A DNA stretch of 64,000 bases from Martelella mediterranea. GTDB taxonomy: Bacteria > Pseudomonadota > Alphaproteobacteria > Rhizobiales > Rhizobiaceae. The notes under the pieces were generated by a model. That model was not told the DNA's origin and did not search any database. It worked only from the letters and a program-made list of their open reading frames with translations. The position numbers were made by a program, and so were the translations under genes. The stretch spans positions 174,959 through 238,958 of the forward strand of contig NZ_JAINWJ010000008.1 in assembly GCF_021021415.1 (NCBI RefSeq), read 5' to 3'. Shown one piece after another: positions 57,077 to 64,000 of this stretch (its first letter is position 1; every line of letters starts with the position of its first letter).

Positions 57077-57124
57077 TTAGCGAGCCCACCACCAGTTTGC
57101 AACGTTGTTCGTCTTGATCGTCAT
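57077..57124 (-). CDS. trpL: trp operon leader peptide
   Basis: A 15-residue reading frame, [15 protein letters not shown], ends in TAA. Three consecutive Trp codons followed by Ala-Arg match the rhizobial trpE(G) leader peptide known from Sinorhizobium meliloti. It lies 143 bases before trpE(G), with a terminator hairpin in between. Stalling at the Trp codons when tRNA-Trp is uncharged would favour an antiterminator and allow trpE(G) transcription. It is too short for gene finders. Confidence 0.93.
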   Translation of the reverse strand: MTIKTNNVANWWWAR

Positions 57125-57215
57125 GCTGGTTTTGTAGCGCAACCCCAAAGCGCTGGCAAGCGTGGATTGGGCGGCCGGCTTCCGCGCCGCCCATCCTTAA
57201 GATGCCGCCACGCGC

Positions 57216-59990
57216 TCAGGCGAACAGCTGGCCATGGCAATGCTTGAACTTCTTGCCGGAGCCGCACGGGCACGGCTCGTTGCGGCCGGTGTTCTTCCAC
57301 TCTTCCGGCATGGTGGCGGCGTCGCCGGAAGCGACCTGCTCGCCGGCCATCTCGTCCTCGCCGGTTGCCGGATCGATATGGCTGGCGCGCACCTGCGCCG
57401 GGTTGATTTCCGGACGCGGCGGCGGGGCCTCGCGCACGAGCTGAACGCGGGAGAGCTGCGAGACCGCAACCTCGCGCATATTGCCGAGCAACGCCTGGAA
57501 CAGTTCGAACGCCTCGGCCTTGTATTCCTGCAGCGGGTCGCGCTGGGCATAGCCGCGGAAGCCGATGACCGAGCGCAGATGATCAAGGTTCACGATATGC
57601 TCGCGCCAGAGGTGATCCAGCGCCTGCATCGTCACCTGCCGCTCGACATATTTCAGCACGTCGGGACCAAACTGCTCGGCCTGCTTGGCGCGGTTTTCCT
57701 CGATCTGCTTGGCCGCCTCGTTGATGCGCTCCTCGATTTCAGGCTCGGCAATGCCGTCTTCCTCGGCCCATTTCTCGATCGGCAGATCGAGATTGAGAAT
57801 GCGCAGGCAGTCTTCCTTGAGGCCGGCGACGTCCCACTGCTCGGCATAGGCGCGCTCGGGAATGCGGGCCTTGACGGCCTTTTCGACCACGTCCTCGCGC
57901 ATTTCCCTGACGATTTCGGAAATGTCTTCCGAATCCATCAGTTCCTTGCGCTGATCGAACACGACCTTGCGCTGGTCGTTGATGACGTCATCGTATTTCA
58001 GCAGGTTCTTGCGGATGTCGAAGTTGCGGGCCTCGACCTTCTTCTGCGCGCGCTCCAGCGCCTTGTTGATCCACGGATGGACGATCGCCTCGCCTTCCTT
58101 CAGGCCGAGCTTGGTGAGCATGCTCTCCATGCGGTCGGAACCGAAGATGCGCATCAGGTCGTCCTGCAGCGACAGGTAGAATTTCGAACGGCCCGGGTCG
58201 CCCTGACGGCCAGAACGACCGCGCAGCTGGTTGTCGATGCGGCGGCTCTCATGGCGTTCTGTGGCGATGACGTAAAGGCCGCCGGCGGCCAGCGCCTCAG
58301 CCTTCAGCCGGGCCACATCCTCGCGGATCGCCTGCTCCTTCGCGTCGCGTTCGGGACCCGGCGGGGTAAACTTGCGGGCGACTTCCACCCGCTCGCCCTG
58401 CTCGTTGGTCACGATGTCGGTGCCCGGCTCGGTATCGCCAAGCTCGGCCTCGATGCGCATTTCCAGATTGCCGCCGAGCTGAATGTCGGTACCGCGACCG
58501 GCCATGTTGGTGGCAATGGTCAGCGCGCCCGGCACGCCGGCCTGCGAGATGATGAAGGCTTCCTGCTCATGGTAGCGCGCGTTGAGCACGCTGAAATCGG
58601 TGATGCCGTCCTTCTTGAGAGCGGCGGCCAGAAGCTCGGATTTCTCGATCGAGGTCGTGCCCACCAGAACCGGCTGGCCCTTGGCCTTGGCCTCCTTGAT
58701 CTCCTCGACGATCGCAAGATACTTCTCCTGCACCGTCAGGTAGACCTCGTCGTCTTCGTCGATACGCGCGATCGGCATATTGGTCGGCACCTCGACCACG
58801 TCGAGACCGTAGATATTGGCAAACTCCTCCGCTTCCGTCGCCGCCGTGCCGGTCATGCCGGCGAGCTTGTCGTACATGCGGAAATAGTTCTGGAAGGTGA
58901 TCGAGGCGAGCGTCTGGTTTTCCGGCTGGATCTTGACGTTTTCCTTGGCCTCAAGCGCCTGGTGTTGGCCATCGGAATAACGCCGGCCCGGCATCATCCG
59001 CCCGGTGAATTCGTCGATGATCACGACCTCGCCGTCACGGACGATGTAATCCTTGTCGCGCGAGAACAGCTTGTGGGCCTTCAGCGCGTTGTTCAGATGA
59101 TGGACCACGGCGACGTTTTCGACGTCGTAGAGCGAGGCGCCCTTCATCATGCCGTTTTCGGTCAAAAGCTTTTCGAGCTTTTCCATCCCGTCTTCGGAGA
59201 AATTGGCCGAGCGCTGCTTTTCATCGAGCTCGTAATCGCCCTCTTCCAGCATCGGGATGATCTTGTCCATCGACACATAAAGGTCGGAGCGGTCATCCAG
59301 TGGGCCGGAGATGATCAGCGGCGTGCGCGCCTCGTCGACCAGAATCGAGTCCACTTCGTCGACGATCGCGTAATTGTGGCCGCGCTGCACCATCTCGGCG
59401 CGCTGCATCTTCATGTTGTCGCGGAGATAATCGAAGCCGAGTTCGTTATTGGTGGCGTAGGTGATGTCGGCGCTATAGGCCTCTTTGCGCTGACGGTCGT
59501 CGAGCCCGTGATGGATGACGCCGGTGGTCATGCCGAGAAAGCCGTAGAGCTTGCCCATATGCTCGCTGTCGCGCCGGGCGAGATAATCGTTGACGGTGAC
59601 GACGTGAACGCCCTTGCCGGCGAGCGCGTTGAGATAGACCGGAAGGGTCGCGACCAGGGTCTTGCCTTCGCCGGTCTTCATTTCGGCGATCGAATTCTCA
59701 TGCAGGATCATGCCGCCGATAAGCTGGACATCGAAGGGCCGCATGCCGAGAACCCGCTTGGAGGCCTCGCGCACCACTGCGAAGGCCTCAACAAGAATAT
59801 CGTCGAGCGTCTTGCCGTCTTCGAGCTTCTTCTTGAATTGGTCGGTCTTGGCTTTCAGCGCCTCATCCGAAAGCGCCGAAATCTGCTCTTCCATCGCGTT
59901 GATCGCGACGACGCGGGGTCTGTAGGCACGGACGCGGCGCTCGTTGGCCGAACCGAACAATTTGCGGGCTACGCCACCGAGTGAGACCAT
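57216..59990 (-). CDS. secA: Preprotein translocase ATPase SecA
   Basis: SecA of 924 residues, the motor of the Sec export pathway. Motifs in order: Walker [38 protein letters not shown], Walker B and neighbours in [68 protein letters not shown] and [18 protein letters not shown], and the C-terminal SEC-C zinc motif [14 protein letters not shown]. The start [19 protein letters not shown] is typical of alphaproteobacteria. It is divergent from the parvulin gene, with 335 bases between. Confidence 0.98.
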   Translation of the reverse strand: MVSLGGVARKLFGSANERRVRAYRPRVVAINAMEEQISALSDEALKAKTDQFKKKLEDGKTLDDILVEAFAVVREASKRVLGMRPFDVQLIGGMILHENSIAEMKTGEGKTLVATLPVYLNALAGKGVHVVTVNDYLARRDSEHMGKLYGFLGMTTGVIHHGLDDRQRKEAYSADITYATNNELGFDYLRDNMKMQRAEMVQRGHNYAIVDEVDSILVDEARTPLIISGPLDDRSDLYVSMDKIIPMLEEGDYELDEKQRSANFSEDGMEKLEKLLTENGMMKGASLYDVENVAVVHHLNNALKAHKLFSRDKDYIVRDGEVVIIDEFTGRMMPGRRYSDGQHQALEAKENVKIQPENQTLASITFQNYFRMYDKLAGMTGTAATEAEEFANIYGLDVVEVPTNMPIARIDEDDEVYLTVQEKYLAIVEEIKEAKAKGQPVLVGTTSIEKSELLAAALKKDGITDFSVLNARYHEQEAFIISQAGVPGALTIATNMAGRGTDIQLGGNLEMRIEAELGDTEPGTDIVTNEQGERVEVARKFTPPGPERDAKEQAIREDVARLKAEALAAGGLYVIATERHESRRIDNQLRGRSGRQGDPGRSKFYLSLQDDLMRIFGSDRMESMLTKLGLKEGEAIVHPWINKALERAQKKVEARNFDIRKNLLKYDDVINDQRKVVFDQRKELMDSEDISEIVREMREDVVEKAVKARIPERAYAEQWDVAGLKEDCLRILNLDLPIEKWAEEDGIAEPEIEERINEAAKQIEENRAKQAEQFGPDVLKYVERQVTMQALDHLWREHIVNLDHLRSVIGFRGYAQRDPLQEYKAEAFELFQALLGNMREVAVSQLSRVQLVREAPPPRPEINPAQVRASHIDPATGEDEMAGEQVASGDAATMPEEWKNTGRNEPCPCGSGKKFKHCHGQLFA

Positions 59991-60325
59991 TTCAATAGCT
60001 CTTTCCGAAAGTTGTCATATTTAAACTCTACGTAGCGCCCTGTTCGCATCCATTGCGCGCCCGGACGTCTATCGACGCTGGCTTGGCAGACAGATAAGAG
60101 GGGGGGCACGCCATGTCAACGTCGAAGGCCGCGCGGCAAGGACCGCAAACGGGAGGAAAACCGGCCGGCGTTCAGCTTCTCTTCAGATTAAAAAGTGGAA
60201 AGGTTGCAACGGAAAGCAGCGTTTTGCGTTGACGGACAGAGATGCGGCGACCACATTCCCGCACAATCATCGGCGCATCACGACGGGCCGCAACGATTAC
60301 GTTCAAACAATGAAAAGGTGAACTT
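59991..60325. other. 335-base divergent promoter region, secA / parvulin
   Basis: Holds the secA promoter and upstream leader on the minus strand and the parvulin promoter on the plus strand. TTGACG (60229) with CACATT (60252), 17 bases apart, is a weak candidate for the latter. I found no small ORF with a ribosome site and no hairpin that stands out. Confidence 0.4.
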
Positions 60326-61189
60326 ATGCAGAAAAGAACCCTGGCAGCCGCAGTGCTGCTCGCAACGACCGTCAGCTTTGCAGCGCCGGTGTTCGCGCAG
60401 GACACCGATGCCGGCCAGACCGTGGTCGCGACCGTCGACGGCACGCCGATCACCGAGGAAGAGCTTCAGAGCACCGTCGATCAGTTCAAGGGCCAGTTCG
60501 GCCAGATGCCCGAAGAGCAGATGCGCGCGATCGCGCTGTCCAGCCTTGTGGACATGAAGCTGATCGCGGATGCCGCAAAGGATGAGGGCCTGGACCAGAC
60601 CGATGCCTTCAAGACCCGCATGCAGCAGCTTGAACAGCAGGAACTCTACAACGCCTATTTCGACCAGGTGATCAATTCCCAGATCACCGACGAGATGCTG
60701 AAGGCGCGCTATGACGAGGAGATCGCCAAGGCGCCGAAGCAGGAAGAAGTCCATGCCCGTCATATCCTCGTCGAGAGCGAGGACGAGGCCAAGGAAATCA
60801 TCAAGGAACTCGACAACGGCGCCGATTTCGCGGAGCTCGCCAAGGAGCACTCCACCGGCCCGAGCGGTCCCGAGGGCGGCGATCTCGGCTACTTCGCCAA
60901 GGGTCAGATGGTCCCGCCGTTCGAGGAAGCGGCTTTCGCGCTGGAGCCCGGCAAATACACCGAAACCCCGGTCAAGACCGATTTCGGCTATCACGTGATT
61001 GAAGTCGAGGACAGGCGCGAGAAGGCGCCGGTTCCCTTCGACCAGATCAAGCCGCAGCTTCAGCAACTCGTCGCCGGCGAGAAATACAATGAAGCCGTCA
61101 ACGCGCTGAAGAAGGGCGATACCGTCGTTATCGAAGATAAGGACTTGCAAGACAGCTACGACGCCGTCAATAAAATGCAGCAGCAATAA
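60326..61189 (+). CDS. Parvulin-type peptidyl-prolyl isomerase, periplasmic
   Basis: Exported foldase of 287 residues with a signal peptide ending VFA-QDT (residues 1-25), a SurA/PrsA-like N-terminal helical region (DGTPITEEELQSTVDQFKGQFG) and a parvulin rotamase domain at about 145-230. The latter has VHARHILVESEDEAKEII, GADFAELAKEHSTGPSGPEGGDLGYF, MVPPFEEAAFALEPGKYTETPVKTDFGYHVIEVEDRR. It helps fold outer-membrane or secreted proteins. Conserved position beside secA and argJ in Rhizobiales. An intrinsic terminator follows. Confidence 0.94.
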   Translation: MQKRTLAAAVLLATTVSFAAPVFAQDTDAGQTVVATVDGTPITEEELQSTVDQFKGQFGQMPEEQMRAIALSSLVDMKLIADAAKDEGLDQTDAFKTRMQQLEQQELYNAYFDQVINSQITDEMLKARYDEEIAKAPKQEEVHARHILVESEDEAKEIIKELDNGADFAELAKEHSTGPSGPEGGDLGYFAKGQMVPPFEEAAFALEPGKYTETPVKTDFGYHVIEVEDRREKAPVPFDQIKPQLQQLVAGEKYNEAVNALKKGDTVVIEDKDLQDSYDAVNKMQQQ

Positions 61190-61196
61190 CCAGTTT

Positions 61197-61224
61197 CCGG
61201 CCCGCCATTGCGGGCCGGTTTCTT
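61197..61224 (+). terminator. Terminator between parvulin gene and argJ
   Basis: CCGGCCCGC and GCGGGCCGG form a perfect 9-bp stem with a CATT loop, followed by TTTCTT, 8 bases after the stop. Confidence 0.85.
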
Positions 61225-61267
61225 ATCCGGCCGCGGCGGTCTCCGCCCGGCCCAAGAGAGGGTCATC

Positions 61268-62503
61268 ATGTCGACTGCCGTATCTCCGCTCGCGCCCAAA
61301 TCCTTGTCCCCCATGCCCGTTATCGATGGCGTACGCCTGGCAACCGCCAGCGCCGGGATCAAGTACAAGGGCCGCACCGATGTGATGATGATGATCTTCG
61401 ATGAACCCGCCGCCGTCGCCGGCGTGTTCACCCGCTCGCGCTGCCCCTCCGCCCCGGTCGATTTCTGCCGGGCCAATCTTTCAAACGGCACGGCGAAGGT
61501 GCTGGTGGTCAATTCCGGCAATGCCAACGCCTTTACCGGCAAGAAGGGCAAGGAGGCGACCACGCTGACGGCGGAAACCGCCGCCGAGGCGGCCGGATGC
61601 ACGACGGGTGACGTCTACCTCGCCTCCACCGGCGTGATCGGCGAGCCGCTCGATGCCTCCAAATTCGCCGGCGTTCTGGCGGATATGGCCGGACAGGCAA
61701 AGCCGGATTTCTGGCAGGACGCGGCAAAAGCGATCATGACCACCGACACCTATCCGAAGGTCGCGACCCGCGGCGCCACGATCGACGGCGTTTCCGTGAC
61801 GTTGAACGGCATGGCCAAGGGCGCCGGCATGATCGCGCCCGACATGGCGACCATGCTCTCCTTCATCGCCACCGACGCTGCGATCTCCGCGCCCGCCCTT
61901 CAGGCGGTGCTTTCCGAAGGCGTCGGCGAAAGCTTCAACGCGATCACCATCGACAGCGACACCTCGACCTCCGACACCGTGCTGGTGTTCGCCACCGGCA
62001 AGGCCCCGGGGCAGGATACCGTCACCGACCCGACCGATCCCCGCCTCGATGATTTCCGCGCCGCGCTGCACGCGCTGATGAAGGATCTCGCGCTCCAGAT
62101 CGTTCGCGACGGCGAAGGCGCGCGCAAGATGGTGACCGTCAACGTCACCGGCGCCGAGAGCGACCGCGCCGCCTTCGAGATCGCGCGATCGATCGCCAAT
62201 TCGCCGCTGGTCAAGACCGCCGTTGCCGGCGAGGACGCCAATTGGGGCCGCGTCGTCATGGCCGTCGGCAAGGCCGGCGAAAAGGCCGACCGCGACCGGC
62301 TGGCGATCTGGTTCGGCGATATCCGCGTCGCCTTTCAGGGCGAGCGCGATCCGGACTATTCGGAAGAACACGCCTCCGTCGTGATGCGGCAGGACGAGAT
62401 CACGATCCGCGCCGATCTCGGCATCGGGGACGGTCAGGCAACGGTCTATACCTGCGACCTGACCAAGGAATATGTCGCGATCAACGGCGATTACCGCAGT
62501 TGA
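61268..62503 (+). CDS. argJ: Glutamate N-acetyltransferase / amino-acid N-acetyltransferase
   Basis: Arginine biosynthesis ArgJ of 411 residues, self-cleaving into two chains. The cleavage site lies in [20 protein letters not shown], between Ala194 and the nucleophile Thr195 (the common PNMATML is PDM here). Other motifs: [36 protein letters not shown] and the closing VAINGDYRS. It recycles the acetyl group from N-acetylornithine to glutamate and may also use acetyl-CoA. The ATG at 61268 (AGAGAGGG upstream) is used. Followed by GNAT and mutT, an arrangement also seen in other Rhizobiales. Confidence 0.96.
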   Translation: MSTAVSPLAPKSLSPMPVIDGVRLATASAGIKYKGRTDVMMMIFDEPAAVAGVFTRSRCPSAPVDFCRANLSNGTAKVLVVNSGNANAFTGKKGKEATTLTAETAAEAAGCTTGDVYLASTGVIGEPLDASKFAGVLADMAGQAKPDFWQDAAKAIMTTDTYPKVATRGATIDGVSVTLNGMAKGAGMIAPDMATMLSFIATDAAISAPALQAVLSEGVGESFNAITIDSDTSTSDTVLVFATGKAPGQDTVTDPTDPRLDDFRAALHALMKDLALQIVRDGEGARKMVTVNVTGAESDRAAFEIARSIANSPLVKTAVAGEDANWGRVVMAVGKAGEKADRDRLAIWFGDIRVAFQGERDPDYSEEHASVVMRQDEITIRADLGIGDGQATVYTCDLTKEYVAINGDYRS

Positions 62504-62622
62504 GAACCCATCCGCGTTGCCGCAAGGCAACACGGACAACCCCATAACGGGCTTTTGTGTTTACAGCCCGGTTCCCCGCGACTACATCCACCGAAACGGA
62601 TCGTCACTGAATCGGAATCGTC

Positions 62623-63375
62623 TTGAACGTTGATCTTCCGCTTGTCCGCAGACTGGAAGCCATGGGCCTGCGCGCCTGGCCGGCAAAAAACGTGCTCTAT
62701 GACGGCGCGTGGCAGCTTCGGGTCACGGCGGGACACCCGTCGAAACGGCTCAACAGCCTGGCCGTGCTCGACCGATCGGATATCGCCGACATGGAGATCC
62801 GGCTGGAAAAGGCAAAGCGCCATTACGCCGCCTTCGGCCGCCCGCTGTTGATCCGCGAAACCCCGCTGACGCCGCCGGAGATCGGCGCATATCTCGTCGC
62901 CGAAGGCGCGGAGGCTTTCGACGAGAGCGTGGTGATGACCCTTGACCTCAATGAATTTCAGACCGCCGACGCCGTGGAGCTGCTGCCGAGCCAGGATGTC
63001 GGGCGTTTCGTCGACGCCTCGCTCGCGATCAACCCGGTCGAGGGCCTGACAAAGGCCGGGCTTGCCGAGGTTGTGACCGCCATCAAGCCCGCCCACGGCC
63101 TGTTCATCCGCGAGGACGACAAGCCCTATGCGGTCGGCCTTGCGGTGCATGATTTCGACATGGCCGGTATCGAGGCATTCGCCGTTGCCGAAGACGCCCG
63201 CGGAAAGGGCCACGGCCGCAAGCTTGCCGCCGCCATGCTGCGCTGGGCCAAAGGACGCGGCGCGCGCATGGCGTGGCTTCAGGTAACGGCGACAAACGCG
63301 GCCGCAATCGCACTTTACAAGAGCCTCGGATTTGCCGAGGCCTATCGCTACCGGTACTGGCGGGAGAAACAATGA
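62623..63375 (+). CDS. GNAT-family N-acetyltransferase
   Basis: Acetyltransferase of 250 residues. The acetyl-CoA site is in FAVAEDARGKGHGRKLAAAML (R-G-K-G-H-G, near 192-200), and the terminal strand is WLQVTATNAAAIALYKSLGF. The first 130 residues are family-specific. The start is TTG 62623 with a poor ribosome site, so the true start is uncertain. Its stop overlaps the mutT start by four bases, hence one operon with argJ upstream. The substrate is unknown. Confidence 0.88.
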   Translation: MNVDLPLVRRLEAMGLRAWPAKNVLYDGAWQLRVTAGHPSKRLNSLAVLDRSDIADMEIRLEKAKRHYAAFGRPLLIRETPLTPPEIGAYLVAEGAEAFDESVVMTLDLNEFQTADAVELLPSQDVGRFVDASLAINPVEGLTKAGLAEVVTAIKPAHGLFIREDDKPYAVGLAVHDFDMAGIEAFAVAEDARGKGHGRKLAAAMLRWAKGRGARMAWLQVTATNAAAIALYKSLGFAEAYRYRYWREKQ

Positions 63376-63785
63376 CGGATGGATCGAAAAGACTGCTTCT
63401 GGTCGCCGCCTGCGCGCTGATCGACACCGACGGACGGATATTGCTGGCGCAGCGGCCGGAAGGCAAGGCGCTTGCCGGGCTGTGGGAATTTCCCGGCGGC
63501 AAGGTCGAACAGGGCGAGACACCCGAAGCCTGCCTGATCCGCGAAATGGAAGAGGAACTCGGCATCGCCACCAAGACGGCCTGCCTCGCGCCGCTGACCT
63601 TCGCCAGCCACACCTATGACGATTTCCACCTGCTGATGCCGCTCTTCGTCTGCCGCCGCTATCAGGGCATTCCCAAAGGCCAGGAAGGACAGGCGATCAA
63701 ATGGGTGCGCGCCAAGGACCTGCGCGACTACCCCATGCCTCCCGCCGACGAACCGCTGATCCCGATCCTGCAGGATTTGCTTTGA
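63372..63785 (+). CDS. mutT: 8-oxo-dGTP diphosphatase (MutT)
   Basis: Nudix hydrolase of 137 residues that clears oxidised dGTP. The Nudix box GGKVEQGETPEACLIREMEEELGI (GX5EX7REUXEEXGU) is at about 40-62, preceded by LLAQRPEGKALAGLWEFP, a pattern specific to MutT. The start ATG 63372 overlaps the GNAT stop. Confidence 0.95.
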   Translation: MTDGSKRLLLVAACALIDTDGRILLAQRPEGKALAGLWEFPGGKVEQGETPEACLIREMEEELGIATKTACLAPLTFASHTYDDFHLLMPLFVCRRYQGIPKGQEGQAIKWVRAKDLRDYPMPPADEPLIPILQDLL

Positions 63786-63850
63786 ACGGCGCGTGCTTGG
63801 CACTTGTCGCGGCATATCACTTAAACCACCGGCCTATCGCCCCATTCGGC

Positions 63851-63878
63851 GTCATCCTCGGCCTTGTGCCGAGGACCT
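63851..63878 (+). repeat. Palindromic repeat element, copy 3 (plus orientation)
   Basis: TCCTCGGC-CTTGT-GCCGAGGA forms an 8-bp stem with a CTTGT loop, framed by GTCA...CC. It has the same pattern as the copies near 10.3 kb and pairs with an inverted copy about 85 bases further on. It lies downstream of mutT. Confidence 0.75.
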
Positions 63879-63961
63879 AAGCACGCCTCCCCACGAGCGG
63901 AGCGGGCGGACAAGCGCGCGGCCTGACAAACCTACGAGCTTCTCTCGCGTCAGAGGTGATT

Positions 63962-63986
63962 GGATCCTCGGGTCAAGCCCGAGGAT
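63962..63986 (-). repeat. Palindromic repeat element, copy 4 (minus orientation)
   Basis: TCCTCGGG-TCAAG-CCCGAGGA forms an 8-bp stem; read on the minus strand it is ATCCTCGGGCTTGACCCGAG, a near-identical match to copy 2. The window ends 14 bases beyond it, so what it flanks cannot be seen. Confidence 0.75.
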
Positions 63987-64000
63987 TGTTTGTTGAAAAC

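Noticed and set aside
57234..59984. Plus-strand ORF of 916 codons opposite secA
   Set aside because: It mirrors secA codon bias on the opposite strand; its translation is low-complexity His/Asp/Leu/Arg text with no motif, while secA is certain.

Overview
The window is high-GC chromosomal DNA from an alphaproteobacterium of the order Hyphomicrobiales (Rhizobiales), most likely Rhizobiaceae or a close relative such as Martelella. This rests on a fused trpE(G) gene with a tryptophan-rich leader peptide, a ChvE/GguA/GguB sugar ABC system, a BA14K protein, a DUF4164-zapA-6S RNA-fau array, an ECF biotin transporter bioMNY, and rhizobial-type order in the dapD-dapE and truA-fmt-def-rmuC regions. I could not run any search; family names come from motifs read in the translations. 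No insertion sequence, prophage, CRISPR array or rRNA operon is visible.

Layout. 1-4.1 kb: the tail of a DUF1214 protein, an L,D-transpeptidase lipoprotein, a LysR regulator with an inverted repeat at its start, a small membrane protein and a glutaredoxin fused to a MauE/DoxX-like membrane domain. 4.1-6.5 kb: a YmdB-like phosphoesterase, 5-formyl-THF cyclo-ligase, 6S RNA, zapA and DUF4164 on the minus strand. 7-10.2 kb: tkt and gap (central carbon metabolism). 10.2-13.2 kb: a pair of palindromic repeats, an EamA transporter, a HAD nucleotidase and an EF-hand protein. 13.4-16.6 kb: dapD, dapE and two small envelope proteins. 16.6-21.6 kb: arsC-arsH, then truA-fmt-def and rmuC. 21.8-28.3 kb: ribokinase, a candidate small RNA, and a sugar ABC operon with two tandem ChvE-like binding proteins followed by GguA and GguB. 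28.7-30.3 kb: tRNA-Arg(CCG), a secreted protein ending in a VHL-beta-like domain, and a VOC protein.

30.3-39.4 kb is the most accessory-looking part. A tetR-FAH-thiolase-acyl-CoA ligase operon faces a TRAP transporter (dctPQM)-metallo-beta-lactamase-GST operon, and the short divergent promoter region carries a perfect 16-bp palindrome. This looks like one uptake-and-degradation regulon for an unidentified organic acid. 39.4-43.3 kb: a YcaQ-like glycosylase, an orphan single-domain Ig-like protein and bioMNY.

43.3-49.4 kb: a thioesterase, xseB, a pirin, dxs, tlyA and a TrmA/RumA-family RNA methyltransferase. 49.4-54.6 kb: BA14K, an SDR-SnoaL pair divergent from an HxlR regulator, clpP, an aldo/keto reductase and a CDF metal transporter. 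54.7-57.1 kb: trpE(G) with a complete attenuation leader (trp[16 protein letters not shown], plus terminator). 57.2-63.8 kb: secA, a parvulin, argJ, a GNAT enzyme and mutT. The window ends in a second pair of the same palindromic repeats seen near 10.3 kb.

The points most worth following up are the VHL-beta-like domain with a nearly complete hydroxyproline-pocket signature, the TetR-controlled TRAP/catabolic regulon, the diverged tandem ChvE pair, the unnamed structured RNA near 23.0 kb, and the paired inverted palindromic repeats.
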